Part shown: piece by piece, positions 24,659 to 34,957 of the stretch | Position numbering within the stretch: the stretch's first letter is position 1 | How the letters are laid out: every line of letters starts with the position of its first letter | Source of the DNA: Thiolinea disciformis DSM 14473 | Lineage (GTDB): Bacteria > Pseudomonadota > Gammaproteobacteria > Thiotrichales > Thiotrichaceae | Length of the DNA stretch: 55,204 nt | Direction: 5' to 3' | NCBI RefSeq assembly: GCF_000371925.1 | Contig: NZ_AQVE01000027.1 | Span: 1-55,204, forward strand | Position numbers and translations under genes: made by a program | The notes under the pieces: model-generated | What the model was told of the DNA's origin: nothing | Databases searched by the model: none | What the model saw: only the letters and a program-made list of their open reading frames with translations

Positions 24659-24687
24659 TTGGCAAACAACATTATTTTTACTATTCC
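24659..24687 (+). promoter_or_regulatory. Possible sigma70 promoter for rpsB
   Basis: TTGGCA, a 17-base spacer and TATTCC lie ~85 bases upstream of the rpsB start. The -10 is a weak match. The leader from ~24695 to 24770 is GC-containing and could carry the S2 autoregulatory structure known in gammaproteobacteria, but I could not confirm a fold. Confidence 0.35.
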
Positions 24688-24770
24688 ACACATACATCGT
24701 CACAACCCGCAGGGTGCTCATTACGAGTTGTTGGTTGGGATGTATGGAGGCACTAACCCAGGAGTTAATT

Positions 24771-25565
24771 ATGCCTAAAGTTACGATGCGCCAGATGTTA
24801 GAAGCTGGTGTGCACTTCGGTCACCAAACCCGTTATTGGAACCCTAAAATGGCTCCATACATTTTCGGTGAGCGTAATAAAATTCATATTATCAACCTCG
24901 AATTAACCCTGCCGATGTTCAACGATGCTATGAACTTCGTTGGTAAATTATCAGCACGCGGTGGCAAAGTGTTATTCGTAGGTACTAAGCGTTCTGCGCG
25001 TGAAGCAGTACGTGAGGCCGCCCAATCTTGCAAAATGCCTTACGTGAACCATCGCTGGTTAGGCGGCATGTTGACTAACTTTAAAACCGTTAAGCAATCT
25101 ATTCGTCGCTTAAAAGAATTAGAAAAGATGGGCGAAGATGGTTCTTTAGAGCGTTTGAACAAGAAAGAAGTTTTAGTATTGAAGCGCGAGCAAGAGAAGT
25201 TAGAGCGCAGCCTTGGCGGTATTAAAGAAATGAAAGGCTTGCCAGATGCAATTTTTGTAATCGATGTTGGTTATGAAAAGATTGCGGTGCAAGAAGCACA
25301 CAAATTAGGCATTCCAGTCATTGGTGTGGTGGATACTAACAATCCATTAACCAATGTGGATTATGTCGTTCCGGGTAATGATGACGCGATTCGCGCGATT
25401 CAACTCTACTTATCTGCCGCCGCAGACTCTGTGAAAGAAGGTCACGCAGTAGCAGCAGTGCCAGGTGCAGAAGAAACGGCTGTTGAAGAAGAGGAAGAAG
25501 TAGCAGTGGTAACGGCTGATCTGGATGACGAAGAAGACGATACTAACGGCCGTAAAAAGCGTTAA
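24771..25565 (+). CDS. rpsB: 30S ribosomal protein S2
   Basis: 264 residues. Typical S2 core: [51 protein letters not shown] and [25 protein letters not shown]. The C-terminus is a longer acidic tail with EEEEE and DDEEDD runs, ending NGRKKR, beyond the E. coli length. ATG 24771 has CAGGAG upstream and matches the family start; the frame back to 24714 is not supported. tsf follows 43 bases later as in nearly all bacteria. Confidence 0.97.
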   Translation: MPKVTMRQMLEAGVHFGHQTRYWNPKMAPYIFGERNKIHIINLELTLPMFNDAMNFVGKLSARGGKVLFVGTKRSAREAVREAAQSCKMPYVNHRWLGGMLTNFKTVKQSIRRLKELEKMGEDGSLERLNKKEVLVLKREQEKLERSLGGIKEMKGLPDAIFVIDVGYEKIAVQEAHKLGIPVIGVVDTNNPLTNVDYVVPGNDDAIRAIQLYLSAAADSVKEGHAVAAVPGAEETAVEEEEEVAVVTADLDDEEDDTNGRKKR

Positions 25566-25608
25566 TCCTTCTCGTTAGTTAACAGATTAGATTTAGGAGT
25601 AAAAGATT

Positions 25609-26499
25609 ATGGCAATTACCGCCAAAATGGTACAAGAACTGCGTGAGCGTACTGGCGCAGGCATGATGGATTGCAAAAAAGCCTTAACCGAAACCAATGG
25701 TGATATGGAAGCTGCCATTGATTTAATGCGCAAATCAGGCGCATTAAAGGCTGAGAAGAAATCAGGTCGTATCGCTGCCGAAGGCCGTGTGGTTATTAAA
25801 TTAAGTGCCGACCAAAAGAAAGCGGCCTTAGTTGAAGTCAACAGTGAAACCGATTTCGTTGCGAAAGACTCAAACTTTGTCGACTTCGCTGAGTCAGTCG
25901 CTGATGCGGTATTAGCGAGCGGTACAACGGATGCGGCTGCATTAGCGAATGTAAAATTAGCGAGTGGTCAAACGGTTGAAGAGGCGCGTGCTGGTTTAGT
26001 TGCTAAAATCGGTGAGAACATTCAGGTGCGTCGTGCGCAAGTGGTTGATGCAGGTGCAGGCTCCATTGCAACTTATATCCACAGCAATAACAAAATTGGT
26101 GTAGCACTGGTTTATACTGGCTCAGACGCTGAAATGGGTAAAGACTTAGCTATGCACGTCGCAGCTAATAATCCAGCAGGTTTGGATGAGTCTAGTGTGC
26201 CAGCAGACCGTGTGGCGCGTGAGCGTGATGTGCAATTAGATATCGTTATGCAAAGCGGTAAGTCACGCGAAATCGCCGAGAAAATGCTCGAAGGCAAAAT
26301 GCGTAAGTTCTTGGCGGAATTGACTTTATTAGGTCAAGCCTTCGTTAAAGACCCCGCCGTTACAGTGGCTCAATTATTGAAAAATAAAGGGGCAGCGGTT
26401 ACTAGCTTCGTGCGTTTTGAAGCGGGTGAGGGTATTGAAAAGAAACAAGAAAATTTTGCTGAAGAAGTGGCAGCCCAAGCAAAGCAAGCTGGCGGTTAA
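25609..26499 (+). CDS. tsf: Elongation factor Ts
   Basis: 296 residues. The guanine nucleotide exchange factor for EF-Tu. The N-terminal UBA-like domain carries [15 protein letters not shown], and the core domain has [16 protein letters not shown], the segment that displaces magnesium from EF-Tu. A dimerisation region with [20 protein letters not shown] closes it. A ribosome site (TTAGGAG) precedes the ATG. A strong terminator follows, separating the rpsB-tsf unit from pyrH. Confidence 0.98.
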   Translation: MAITAKMVQELRERTGAGMMDCKKALTETNGDMEAAIDLMRKSGALKAEKKSGRIAAEGRVVIKLSADQKKAALVEVNSETDFVAKDSNFVDFAESVADAVLASGTTDAAALANVKLASGQTVEEARAGLVAKIGENIQVRRAQVVDAGAGSIATYIHSNNKIGVALVYTGSDAEMGKDLAMHVAANNPAGLDESSVPADRVARERDVQLDIVMQSGKSREIAEKMLEGKMRKFLAELTLLGQAFVKDPAVTVAQLLKNKGAAVTSFVRFEAGEGIEKKQENFAEEVAAQAKQAGG

Positions 26500-26523
26500 T
26501 TCCTTCGCATTTTGTAAAAGAAC

Positions 26524-26548
26524 AAGGGGCACAGTGTTGCCCCTTTTT
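26524..26548 (+). terminator. Intrinsic terminator after tsf
   Basis: AAGGGGCA pairs with TGCCCCTT over a 6-base loop, followed by T-rich sequence, 24 bases past the tsf stop. Confidence 0.9.
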
Positions 26549-26621
26549 CGTTTCATCTGTATAAAGTAGCTCACTTTAATACTTTAATAATGTCATTGTG
26601 GTTGTGCAGGAGATCAGGGTT

Positions 26622-27335
26622 ATGGCTAATGCCGTGCGTCGGATTTTATTAAAACTCAGCGGCGAAGCGCTCATGGGTGATCAAGACTCAGGCATTGATC
26701 CTGCCATTCTAAAACGAGTGGCGTCTGAGGTGCTTGAGGTACAAGGCAGTGGTATACAAGTCGCTCTCGTGATTGGCGGCGGTAATTTATTTCGTGGGGC
26801 AGCATTGTCCGCAGCCGGTATGGATCGGGTACGTGGCGATCAAATGGGAATGCTAGCGACCGTGATGAATGCTTTGGCGATGCAGGATATGCTGGAGCAA
26901 TTAGGCGGTGCTTGCACGGTGATGACTTCAACCCCCATGCAACCGATTGGTGAGGTTTATTCAGCGCATCACGCCCGCCAGTTATTAGAAGCAGGGCGTG
27001 TAGTGATTTGTGCCGGTGGAACAGGAAATCCTTTTTTTACTACCGATACCGCTGCTAGTTTACGTGCGGTGGAGCTACAAACCGATTTATTATTAAAAGC
27101 TACAAAAGTCGATGGCATTTATACAGCAGACCCCAAGAAAGATCCCAAAGCAACCCGTTATGAGCGCTTAGGCTTTGATGAGGCGATTGCTAAACAGTTG
27201 GGTGTTATGGATTTAACCGCGATGGTGATGTGTCGCGACAATAAATTGCCATTACGGGTATTTGATATGTTTGCCAGTGGTGCGTTGCACGCGATTGTGC
27301 GTGGCGAGCCAGTTGGCACTTTGGTGGAGATGTAA
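26622..27335 (+). CDS. pyrH: Uridylate kinase (UMP kinase)
   Basis: 237 residues. Hexameric kinase of the amino acid kinase fold that makes UDP from UMP. Visible are [13 protein letters not shown] at the N-terminus, [10 protein letters not shown] (phosphate loop), [17 protein letters not shown] and [19 protein letters not shown] (nucleotide site). I chose ATG 26622 ([10 protein letters not shown]) with AGGAG ~9 bases upstream rather than the GTG at 26598. frr follows after 2 bases, so the two are co-transcribed. Confidence 0.97.
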   Translation: MANAVRRILLKLSGEALMGDQDSGIDPAILKRVASEVLEVQGSGIQVALVIGGGNLFRGAALSAAGMDRVRGDQMGMLATVMNALAMQDMLEQLGGACTVMTSTPMQPIGEVYSAHHARQLLEAGRVVICAGGTGNPFFTTDTAASLRAVELQTDLLLKATKVDGIYTADPKKDPKATRYERLGFDEAIAKQLGVMDLTAMVMCRDNKLPLRVFDMFASGALHAIVRGEPVGTLVEM

Positions 27336-27337
27336 AC

Positions 27338-27895
27338 ATGGTTAAAGACATACTAAGTCAGTCCGAACAGCGGATGCAGAAAAGTCTCGATTCACTGCGT
27401 CATGAACTCACAAAAATTCGTACTGGCCGCGCGCATCCTAGTTTATTGGATCATATTACCGTCGACTATTACGGCTCCGACGTTCCCTTAAGCCAAGTCG
27501 CTAATATTAGCGCAGAAGATGCCCGTACTTTGAATATTACACCGTGGGAAAAGCCTATGGTGCAAGCCATTGAAAAAGCGATTTTGAAATCAGACTTAGG
27601 CTTAAATCCAGCGGCGGCGGGGAATGTCATTCGTGTACCGGTTCCGGCTTTAACGGAAGAGCGTCGTCGTGACTTGGTCAAAGTCGTCAAGAATGAGGCA
27701 GAAGGCGCAAGGGTTGCAATTCGTAATATTCGCCGGGATGCGAATGCTGAACTAAAAACTTTAGAAAAAGATAAGAAAATTTCTGAAGATGAACTGCGCC
27801 GTTCGGAAGAAAGTGTGCAAAAATTAACAGATAAATATATTAAAGAAGTCGAAGTCATTTTCGAGAAGAAAGAAAAAGACTTAATGGCGATTTAA
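27338..27895 (+). CDS. frr: Ribosome recycling factor
   Basis: 185 residues, standard length. With EF-G it splits post-termination ribosomes. Typical segments are [20 protein letters not shown], the [21 protein letters not shown] hinge and the C-terminal helix with [19 protein letters not shown]. It starts two bases after the pyrH stop and is followed 26 bases later by uppS. Confidence 0.98.
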   Translation: MVKDILSQSEQRMQKSLDSLRHELTKIRTGRAHPSLLDHITVDYYGSDVPLSQVANISAEDARTLNITPWEKPMVQAIEKAILKSDLGLNPAAAGNVIRVPVPALTEERRRDLVKVVKNEAEGARVAIRNIRRDANAELKTLEKDKKISEDELRRSEESVQKLTDKYIKEVEVIFEKKEKDLMAI

Positions 27896-27921
27896 ACGCT
27901 TCAGAGTTCAAGGGCAAAGCG

Positions 27922-28665
27922 ATGGACAGCGATCAAAGTAACCTGCCTAAGCATGTTGCTGTGGTAATGGATGGCAACGGTCGTTGGGCAAAAGCGCGTT
28001 TCTTGCCGCGCTTAGTGGGACACCATCGTGGTGTTGAAGCTGCACGCAAAGTGATTAAAGCGTGCAGTAAAGCTGGCGTTAAGTGTTTGACCTTATTTGC
28101 CTTTAGTAGTGAAAACTGGCGTCGTCCAGCCGACGAGGTGAGCGGTTTAATGTCGCTTTTCATGACGGCATTAGAACGGGAAGCGGAGGGCTTAATTCGC
28201 AATCAAGTCCGCTTAAATTTTATTGGTGATCGCTCAGCTTTCTCTCCTGCTTTGCAAGATAAAATCTATTCTGTTGAACAACAAACCCAACACTGTACTG
28301 GTTTGCAGCTATTAGTGGCAGCAAATTATGGTGGGCGCTGGGATATTGTACAAGCGACACAACAGATGTGTTTAGCAGTACAACAGAATACCTTAAATCC
28401 TGAGCAGATCAGCGAAACCACGTTTACGCAGTATCTTTCCACCGCCGCTTACCCTGAACCAGATTTATTTATTCGTACCGGCGGCGAACAACGCATCAGC
28501 AATTTCTTATTATGGCAATTGGCCTATACCGAATTTTATTTTTCCAATAAGCTTTGGCCTGAGTTTGATGAACAAGCCTTGCAAGAAGCCTTTAATGAAT
28601 ATGCTAAGCGTCAGCGGCGTTTTGGCATGACTGACGATCAATTACAAACCAGCGCAGGTTCCTGA
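27922..28665 (+). CDS. uppS: Undecaprenyl diphosphate synthase
   Basis: 247 residues. A cis-prenyltransferase that makes the C55 carrier for peptidoglycan and O-antigen. The catalytic Asp and phosphate loop are in AVVMDGNGRWAKAR, the substrate-binding region is FAFSSENWRRP, and the C-terminal DLFIRTGGEQRISNFLLW holds the second diphosphate site. Its TGA overlaps the cdsA ATG by one base. Confidence 0.98.
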   Translation: MDSDQSNLPKHVAVVMDGNGRWAKARFLPRLVGHHRGVEAARKVIKACSKAGVKCLTLFAFSSENWRRPADEVSGLMSLFMTALEREAEGLIRNQVRLNFIGDRSAFSPALQDKIYSVEQQTQHCTGLQLLVAANYGGRWDIVQATQQMCLAVQQNTLNPEQISETTFTQYLSTAAYPEPDLFIRTGGEQRISNFLLWQLAYTEFYFSNKLWPEFDEQALQEAFNEYAKRQRRFGMTDDQLQTSAGS

Positions 28666-29477
28666 TGCTTAAGCAGCGTGTCATAACGGGTGTGATTTTA
28701 GCTTTGTTGGTTACGCTTGGTATTTATTTTCTCAATAGCTTTTGGTTTGCCCACGTCTCACTGGTCATTATTATCTTATTAGGGGGATGGGAATGGGGAA
28801 AATTAGCACAAGCTTCCGAAGCTGAGCGGTGGATCGGTTTGGGTTTGGGCTTGCTTTTAGCGGAAGCGATGTGGTTTCTTCAACCGCCTGTGTGGTTGAT
28901 TGGTTCTTTAGGCGTTATTGTTTGGTCAGTTTTGTTATATCACTTGTTCCATTATCGTCAAACCACGACTTACTATCAGGATAATCCCCATTTTTTCAAA
29001 ATACTCGGCTTTTTAGTGCTCTTGCCTGCTTGGTATAGTTTAGCGAAATTGCATGATCTGCATTATGGTGATGTGTTTTATCTAATCAGTTTAATTGCCT
29101 TTGCGGATATTGGCGCTTATTTCACTGGAAAGAAATTGGGCTCGATTAAATTAGCGCCAGAATTGAGCCCAGGGAAAACGCGTGAGGGTATGTCAGGTGC
29201 TTTAATCCTTACCTTCATCTGGGCCTATATTGGTTTTTGGTTTCAGCATTTAGGTTTTGGTCAAGGTTTATTGTGGATGCTATTTTCTCTCTTGGCAGTG
29301 GCTATTTCGGTGGCCGGTGATTTGTTCGAAAGTATGATGAAGCGCCAAGCAGGCGTTAAGGATAGCGGTAGAATTTTGCCGGGACATGGTGGCATTTTAG
29401 ATCGGATTGACAGTCTATTGGCGGCTGCACCCATTTTGACTTTGGGACTCGTGCTCATGGGAGCAGCAGGTGCGTAA
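28665..29477 (+). CDS. cdsA: Phosphatidate cytidylyltransferase
   Basis: 270 residues with about eight membrane segments. It makes CDP-diacylglycerol, the precursor of all phospholipids. The family signature MMKRQAGVKDSGRILPGHGG followed by ILDRIDS is at the C-terminal end, and FADIGAYFTGKKLG in the middle. It overlaps uppS by one base and touches dxr with no gap, so translation of the three is probably coupled. Its product feeds the pgsA enzyme encoded further down the window. Confidence 0.97.
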   Translation: MLKQRVITGVILALLVTLGIYFLNSFWFAHVSLVIIILLGGWEWGKLAQASEAERWIGLGLGLLLAEAMWFLQPPVWLIGSLGVIVWSVLLYHLFHYRQTTTYYQDNPHFFKILGFLVLLPAWYSLAKLHDLHYGDVFYLISLIAFADIGAYFTGKKLGSIKLAPELSPGKTREGMSGALILTFIWAYIGFWFQHLGFGQGLLWMLFSLLAVAISVAGDLFESMMKRQAGVKDSGRILPGHGGILDRIDSLLAAAPILTLGLVLMGAAGA

Positions 29478-30647
29478 ATGACCAAGCAACTCACTATTCT
29501 TGGTTCAACGGGGAGTATTGGTCTTAGTACCTTAGATGTCGTTGCGCGTCATCCGGAGCGTTTCCAAGTTTTTGCTTTGGCGGCGCAGCGTAGTGTTGAG
29601 ATTATTTTCCGCCAATGTCAGCAATTTAATCCACGCTATGCGGTGCTAGTCGATGACATGGCGGCACAGCAACTAGCTCAGCAATTAAAAGCGAGTGCTA
29701 GTACGACCGAAGTGTTGCAAGGTTCAGATGCTTTAGTGCAAGTCGCTGAGCATCCGGAGGTTGATTATGTGATGGCGGCGATTGTCGGTGCTGCGGGTTT
29801 AGTACCGAGTCTGGCAGCAGCGCGTGCTGGCAAGCGTGTCCTGCTCGCCAATAAAGAAGCGCTGGTCATGTCGGGCAAGCTGTTTATGGATGCAGTGCAT
29901 GAATATGGTGCTGAGTTATTGCCTATTGATAGCGAGCATAATGCCATTTTTCAGTGCCTGCCGTCCTACGGTAAACAAGGTGTTGAAAAGCTGTGGTTAA
30001 CCGCATCTGGCGGCCCGTTTCGCCAGTCGCCTTTAGCGACCTTGGAGCAAGTGACGCCTGAACAAGCGGTTGCCCACCCTAATTGGTCTATGGGGCAGAA
30101 GATTTCCGTTGATTCAGCTAGCCTAATGAATAAAGGCCTAGAAGTTATCGAGGCTTGTTGGTTATTTGGGGTGTCTGTCGATCAGGTCGAGGTCGTGGTG
30201 CATCCACAAAGCACTATTCACTCTATGGTCGCTTATAATGATGGTTCGGTCTTAGCCCAATTGGGCAATCCAGATATGCGTACACCGATTGCGTATGCCT
30301 TGGGGTGGCCAGAGCGTTTGGACTCTGGTGTTAAGCCTTTGGATTTGTTTGCAACGGCGCGACTCGACTTCGAAAAGCCTGATCTGATACGCTTTCCTTG
30401 TTTACGTTTGGCCTTTGAAGCTCATGCGGCGGGTGGTTTTGCTACCATTGCCTTAAATGCCGCGAATGAAATAGCGGTGCAAGCCTTTCTAAAACGTAAT
30501 ATTGGTTTCATGGATATTCCACGTTTGGTTGAATCTGTGGTGCAATGTGCTCCATCAGGAACTCCTAATCAGTTAGAGGCTATACTTATTCAGGATGAGG
30601 CAAGTCGACAAACGGCATTATCTTGGGTAAAAAATAAAAAATTATGA
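29478..30647 (+). CDS. dxr: 1-deoxy-D-xylulose 5-phosphate reductoisomerase
   Basis: 389 residues. The second step of the MEP isoprenoid pathway, making MEP with NADPH. The NADPH loop [16 protein letters not shown] is at the N-terminus, the metal site [16 protein letters not shown] in the middle and the substrate loop [17 protein letters not shown] further on. It lies between cdsA and rseP, the pseudomonad order; in E. coli it precedes uppS. The stop overlaps the rseP start by four bases. Confidence 0.98.
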   Translation: MTKQLTILGSTGSIGLSTLDVVARHPERFQVFALAAQRSVEIIFRQCQQFNPRYAVLVDDMAAQQLAQQLKASASTTEVLQGSDALVQVAEHPEVDYVMAAIVGAAGLVPSLAAARAGKRVLLANKEALVMSGKLFMDAVHEYGAELLPIDSEHNAIFQCLPSYGKQGVEKLWLTASGGPFRQSPLATLEQVTPEQAVAHPNWSMGQKISVDSASLMNKGLEVIEACWLFGVSVDQVEVVVHPQSTIHSMVAYNDGSVLAQLGNPDMRTPIAYALGWPERLDSGVKPLDLFATARLDFEKPDLIRFPCLRLAFEAHAAGGFATIALNAANEIAVQAFLKRNIGFMDIPRLVESVVQCAPSGTPNQLEAILIQDEASRQTALSWVKNKKL

Positions 30648-32023
30648 TGAATATTTCTAATCTACTCATTATCTTACCGGCATTCTTAGTCACCATCGGT
30701 GTATTAGTTGCTATTCATGAATTCGGTCATTTTTGGGTGGCGCGCAAGCTAGGTGTGAAGGTCTTGCGTTATTCGATTGGGTTTGGCAAGCCTTTATGGC
30801 GGCGTATAGGCAAAGATGAAACTGAATATGTAATCGCCGCTTTGCCTTTTGGTGGCTATGTCAAAATGCTGGATGAGCGTGAAGGCCAGGTCGATCCTGC
30901 TGAAAGGCACTTGGCGTTTAATACCCAGTCCGTGTGGAAACGGATGGCTATCGTGATTGCTGGGCCATCAGCCAATTTCCTATTAGCCATTTTTATTTAT
31001 TTTATGATTTTTAGTGTCGTGGGTAATCCCGCGATGAAACCTTTTGTGAGCGCTGCAAATAATTCGCCAGCGGCTTTAGCAGGTATTAAAGCAGGTGATC
31101 GCATTGTTTCCGTGAATCAAATCCCTGTTGATTCATGGGAAGATGCACGGATGACGTTGTTGGAAGAATATTTGAAGTCCCCTGTTTTGGCGCTGGGGGT
31201 AGAAACCCAACAAGGTTCCCCTGCTATGCGTAGCTTGGATTTAAGTGGTCAAGCTTTATTAAAAGATCAAGGTGATTTTTTAAATAAATCTGGCTTGGAG
31301 TTTTGGGTACCTGAGAAAGAGGTGCGTTTGGGCGAAACTTTGCCCAACTCACCCGCAGCGCAAGCGGGTTTAAAACTGGGTGATATTGTTTTAGCGGTTG
31401 ATGGTGAGAAGCCTAGTTCCGCTCAGGCTTTTGTCGAGATGATTCAAAAAAGTCCGAATAAAACCTTAGAGCTAAAGTTACGTCGTCATGAAGATACTAT
31501 TCAGGTCAACATTACTCCGGCTAAAAAGGTTTTAGACAATCAACAAGAAGTCGGGCAGATTGGCGCTGGGGTAGGTGAAACGATTCCTGAGGCGACTTTA
31601 AAGCAATTGCAATTTACCCAACACTACGGGCCGATTGACTCGATCGTGCAGGGTTTCAAAAAGACGTGGCAAATGTCTTTAGTCACTTTGAAGTTGATGG
31701 GACGCATGTTTACCGGCGAAGTTTCACTTCAAAATATTAGCGGTCCCATTACGATTGCTAAATTTTCAGGCGAGACCGCACAAGCTGGTTTGCCTTATTA
31801 TCTAGGCTTTTTAGCCATTGTCAGTATCAGCCTTGGTGTTTTGAACTTGCTTCCTATCCCTATGTTAGATGGTGGGCATTTATTGTATTACCTGATTGAA
31901 CTCGTCAAAGGCAGCCCAGTTTCAGAAAAATTTGAAGAATTTGGCTTGCGTTTTGGTATGGCAGTAGTGGCTGGCGTCATGGTTTTGGCGTTATATAACG
32001 ACTTTATGCGGTTATTAAACTAA
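30644..32023 (+). CDS. rseP: Site-2 regulated intramembrane protease RseP
   Basis: 459 residues. An inner-membrane zinc protease that cuts RseA-type anti-sigma factors and clears signal peptides. The zinc motif AIHEFGHFW is in the first membrane segment, two PDZ domains ([19 protein letters not shown] and [18 protein letters not shown]) sit in the periplasmic part, and [15 protein letters not shown] carries the third metal ligand. Two start codons stand in tandem (ATGATG at 30644); either may be used. The dxr stop overlaps it by four bases. Confidence 0.97.
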   Translation: MMNISNLLIILPAFLVTIGVLVAIHEFGHFWVARKLGVKVLRYSIGFGKPLWRRIGKDETEYVIAALPFGGYVKMLDEREGQVDPAERHLAFNTQSVWKRMAIVIAGPSANFLLAIFIYFMIFSVVGNPAMKPFVSAANNSPAALAGIKAGDRIVSVNQIPVDSWEDARMTLLEEYLKSPVLALGVETQQGSPAMRSLDLSGQALLKDQGDFLNKSGLEFWVPEKEVRLGETLPNSPAAQAGLKLGDIVLAVDGEKPSSAQAFVEMIQKSPNKTLELKLRRHEDTIQVNITPAKKVLDNQQEVGQIGAGVGETIPEATLKQLQFTQHYGPIDSIVQGFKKTWQMSLVTLKLMGRMFTGEVSLQNISGPITIAKFSGETAQAGLPYYLGFLAIVSISLGVLNLLPIPMLDGGHLLYYLIELVKGSPVSEKFEEFGLRFGMAVVAGVMVLALYNDFMRLLN

Positions 32024-34314
32024 TGAAAAAACAATCAATTTCTTTCGCTATTGCCAGCAGTTTGTTGGTATTTTCATCATGGGCGTGGGCAGAAGCCTTT
32101 ATAGTACGCGATATTCAGATGCAGGGTCTGGATCGTGTTGCTGCTAAAACCGTATTAAGTTATTTGCCTGTTCGAGCTGGACAGCCTTTTGATGAGGCAC
32201 AGTCGGGCGAGCTTATTCGTTCTTTATTCCAAACTGGCTTATTTGAAGATGTCAAACTCACGCGCAGTGATGATGTATTAGTGATTTCTGTCGTAGAGCG
32301 CCCAGCCATTGGCGATATTACTGTGACAGGCAATACTAAAATCAAAACCGAGCAATTATTACAAGGCTTAAAAGCAGCAGGAATTGGAAAGGGTGATACC
32401 CTAGACAAAGCGGCCCTGAACAAAGTTCAACGTGAATTAGAGGCTCAGTATTTATCACAAGGTAACTATGGCGTTGTGATTAATACCGAGATTCAACCAC
32501 TGGCCAATAAACGGGTACGCATTGCAATCAAAATTAGTGAAGGTGCCATTGCTAAAATTCAAGAGGTCAAAATTATTGGTAATAAGGCATTTCCAGAGTC
32601 GGTGTTATTAAAGCAACTGGAGTCAGGGACGCGTGGTCTATTATCGTTGCCATTTTTAAGTACACGTGATCAATATGCTAAAGAAAAATTAGCGGGCGAT
32701 TTAGATGTATTGACTTCTTATTACCGAGATCGCGGTTATTTGAATTTCGAAATTGTATCGAATGATGTGAAGTTAACACCGGATAAGAAAGGTGTTTATA
32801 TCACCATTAATGTACATGAGGGTGACCAATACCGCATTGGGCGCGTGACAGTGACAGGCGATGCGAATTTGTCACAAGACCAAATTAATCAAGCGGTTAC
32901 GTTGCAAGAGGGTGCGGTTTTCTCGCAAAAGAAATTAGAGGAAACGCGTAAGAACCTTGGTAAGTTAATCGGAAAAGAAGGTTATGCCTTTGCCAAAGTA
33001 GGCGCGACGCCGGACGTGGATCAGGCTAATAAAACCATTGGAATTAATTTGATTCTGCAAACTGGTAAGCGGACTTATGTGCGCCGAATTAATATTCGCG
33101 GTAATAATCGTACACGCGATGAAGTTTATCGTCGTGAGATGCGCCAATTAGAAAGCTCTTGGTTCTCAGCTGAGCAAGTTGAGCGCTCTAAGATTCGTTT
33201 GCAGCGTCTGCCTTATGTGGAAGATGTACAAATTACCACTGAGCCTGTGGCGGGAACGGCGGATCAGGTTGATTTGAATATTGTTGTATCCGAGCGCTCT
33301 GCAAATAATTTTCAGGTTGGTGCCGGTTATTCACAGTCACAAGGCGTATTGGCGAATTTGAGTATCAATCAAGACAACTTTATGGGTACAGGTAAGAAAG
33401 TTGGCTTGGATATTGATACCAGTAAAGCGAATCGTAACTTGGAAATTTCTTATACTAACCCTTATTACACCGCAGACGGGGTCAGCCGTGGCATGAGTAT
33501 TTATTACAATAAATACGATGCGGCTAAAGAGGATATTTCCGATTATGCTTCTAATAAACTAGGCGCTTCGATTAATTATACCTTCCCGATTAGCGAGCAT
33601 GATTCTTTCAGTTTTAATGTGGGTTTTGAGCAACGTGAGATTGTGCCTGGTAAGGATGCTGCCACCCATATCACGGACTTTCTTGCGAAACATGGTGATA
33701 CCTATAAGCAACTTCCTGTAACGCTCAGTTATGTACATGACACTCGTAACCGCAGTATTTTCCCGACGGAAGGGCAGCGGCATCGTATTGCTATCCAAGG
33801 CGCAGCGCCGGGCAGTGATTTGCAATATCAAAAGATCAGCTATGACGGTGCTTATTATAAAGCGCTTAATGAAGATTATACCTTGGGTCTCAAAGCGCGT
33901 GTCGCGGGTGGAACCGGTAGTGGCGATTTAGATGGTTTGCCGTTTTTCGAAAAATATATGGCGGGTGGTATTCGTACCGTGCGCGGCTATGACCAAAATA
34001 GTTTAGGGCCTAAAGACTCCAAGGGCGATCCGATGGGTGGCGATTTATTGGTGGTTGGTAAGGCAGAAGTACAATTCCCTATGCCTTTAGCGCGGGATGT
34101 GAAAAGCGTCAAGATGAGTGCCTTTGTGGACGCGGGTAATGTCTATGATAAATCGGGTGACTTTGATTCTGGTGAAATTCGTACTTCGGTAGGTGTGGGC
34201 GCGGTATGGCTATCCCCATTTGGTCCGCTAGAGTTGAGCTATGCTAAGCCTTTGAATGCCAAAGATGGCGACGACGAGCAAAGTTTGCAGTTTAGTATCG
34301 GTGCTTCGTTCTAG
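32023..34314 (+). CDS. bamA: Outer membrane assembly factor BamA
   Basis: 763 residues. The core subunit that inserts beta-barrel proteins into the outer membrane. A signal peptide (~1-23) ends at AWAEAF. Five POTRA domains cover ~24-420, and the C-terminal ~340 residues form the 16-strand barrel; the lid-loop signature is RTVRGYDQNSLGPK (VRGF in E. coli) and the last strand ends LQFSIGASF with a terminal aromatic. The start overlaps the rseP stop by one base. skp follows after 28 bases. Confidence 0.97.
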   Translation: MKKQSISFAIASSLLVFSSWAWAEAFIVRDIQMQGLDRVAAKTVLSYLPVRAGQPFDEAQSGELIRSLFQTGLFEDVKLTRSDDVLVISVVERPAIGDITVTGNTKIKTEQLLQGLKAAGIGKGDTLDKAALNKVQRELEAQYLSQGNYGVVINTEIQPLANKRVRIAIKISEGAIAKIQEVKIIGNKAFPESVLLKQLESGTRGLLSLPFLSTRDQYAKEKLAGDLDVLTSYYRDRGYLNFEIVSNDVKLTPDKKGVYITINVHEGDQYRIGRVTVTGDANLSQDQINQAVTLQEGAVFSQKKLEETRKNLGKLIGKEGYAFAKVGATPDVDQANKTIGINLILQTGKRTYVRRINIRGNNRTRDEVYRREMRQLESSWFSAEQVERSKIRLQRLPYVEDVQITTEPVAGTADQVDLNIVVSERSANNFQVGAGYSQSQGVLANLSINQDNFMGTGKKVGLDIDTSKANRNLEISYTNPYYTADGVSRGMSIYYNKYDAAKEDISDYASNKLGASINYTFPISEHDSFSFNVGFEQREIVPGKDAATHITDFLAKHGDTYKQLPVTLSYVHDTRNRSIFPTEGQRHRIAIQGAAPGSDLQYQKISYDGAYYKALNEDYTLGLKARVAGGTGSGDLDGLPFFEKYMAGGIRTVRGYDQNSLGPKDSKGDPMGGDLLVVGKAEVQFPMPLARDVKSVKMSAFVDAGNVYDKSGDFDSGEIRTSVGVGAVWLSPFGPLELSYAKPLNAKDGDDEQSLQFSIGASF

Positions 34315-34342
34315 AATCATCCATTAGGAATAGGGCTATAAG

Positions 34343-34957
34343 GTGCTAAAGCAACGTAGTTGTTTGAGTTTGGTCAGTATCCTGTTCATGGTTTGGGCAG
34401 TGTTAGCGTATGCCGAAACCGCTAGCTCCACTGAACCCGCCTATCGTTTAGCGGTGGTGAATTTAGGTCAACTCTTAAATGAAGCACCCCAATCGCTCAC
34501 AGAGACTAAGCGCTTAGAGGCATTATTTTCTAAGCGCGAATCCGAATTAGCCCAAGAAAAGTTGCAATTAGATAATTCACTTCAGGCCTTACAAGTCGAA
34601 CGTGAAACAACACCTGCCACGGAATTTCTCCAACGTGAACGCGAATTGCGTACTAAGCAGCGTGATTATTTACGCAAATTGGAAGATTTTCGTGAGGAAG
34701 TCAGCAGTGCGCGCAATGATTCTTTGCAAAAAGTGCAAGATTTAATTGATCGCGCCGTGGAAGAGGTAAGAGCGCGCGATAATATTGATATTGTATTTCG
34801 CGAAAGTCATTATGTGGCCGCTAGTCAGCGCGTCAATATGACCCAAGAAGTGCTGACTTATTTGCAACAGCAGTTCGAGGCCGGACAAGTTAAAGATACC
34901 TCTTCGAATAGTGCAGCGAGTCCTACACCAACTAAGCCCGCTAAAGAGGAGGAATAA
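34343..34957 (+). CDS. skp: OmpH/Skp family periplasmic chaperone
   Basis: 204 residues, with a GTG start preceded by TAGGGCTATAAG. A signal peptide ends near LAYA-ET (~24). The mature part (YRLAVVNLGQLLNEAPQ) is followed by long charged helices (~60-140), the arms of the jellyfish-shaped Skp trimer that shields unfolded outer-membrane proteins. The C-terminal tail is Ser/Thr/Pro/Lys-rich and ends KPAKEEE, an extension beyond E. coli Skp. It sits between bamA and lpxD as usual; its stop overlaps lpxD by one base. Confidence 0.93.
   Translation: MLKQRSCLSLVSILFMVWAVLAYAETASSTEPAYRLAVVNLGQLLNEAPQSLTETKRLEALFSKRESELAQEKLQLDNSLQALQVERETTPATEFLQRERELRTKQRDYLRKLEDFREEVSSARNDSLQKVQDLIDRAVEEVRARDNIDIVFRESHYVAASQRVNMTQEVLTYLQQQFEAGQVKDTSSNSAASPTPTKPAKEEE

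Noticed and set aside
24700-24770. Firm call of an S2 autoregulatory leader structure before rpsB
   Set aside because: Position fits, but I could not build a convincing stem by eye; left as a note on the promoter entry.
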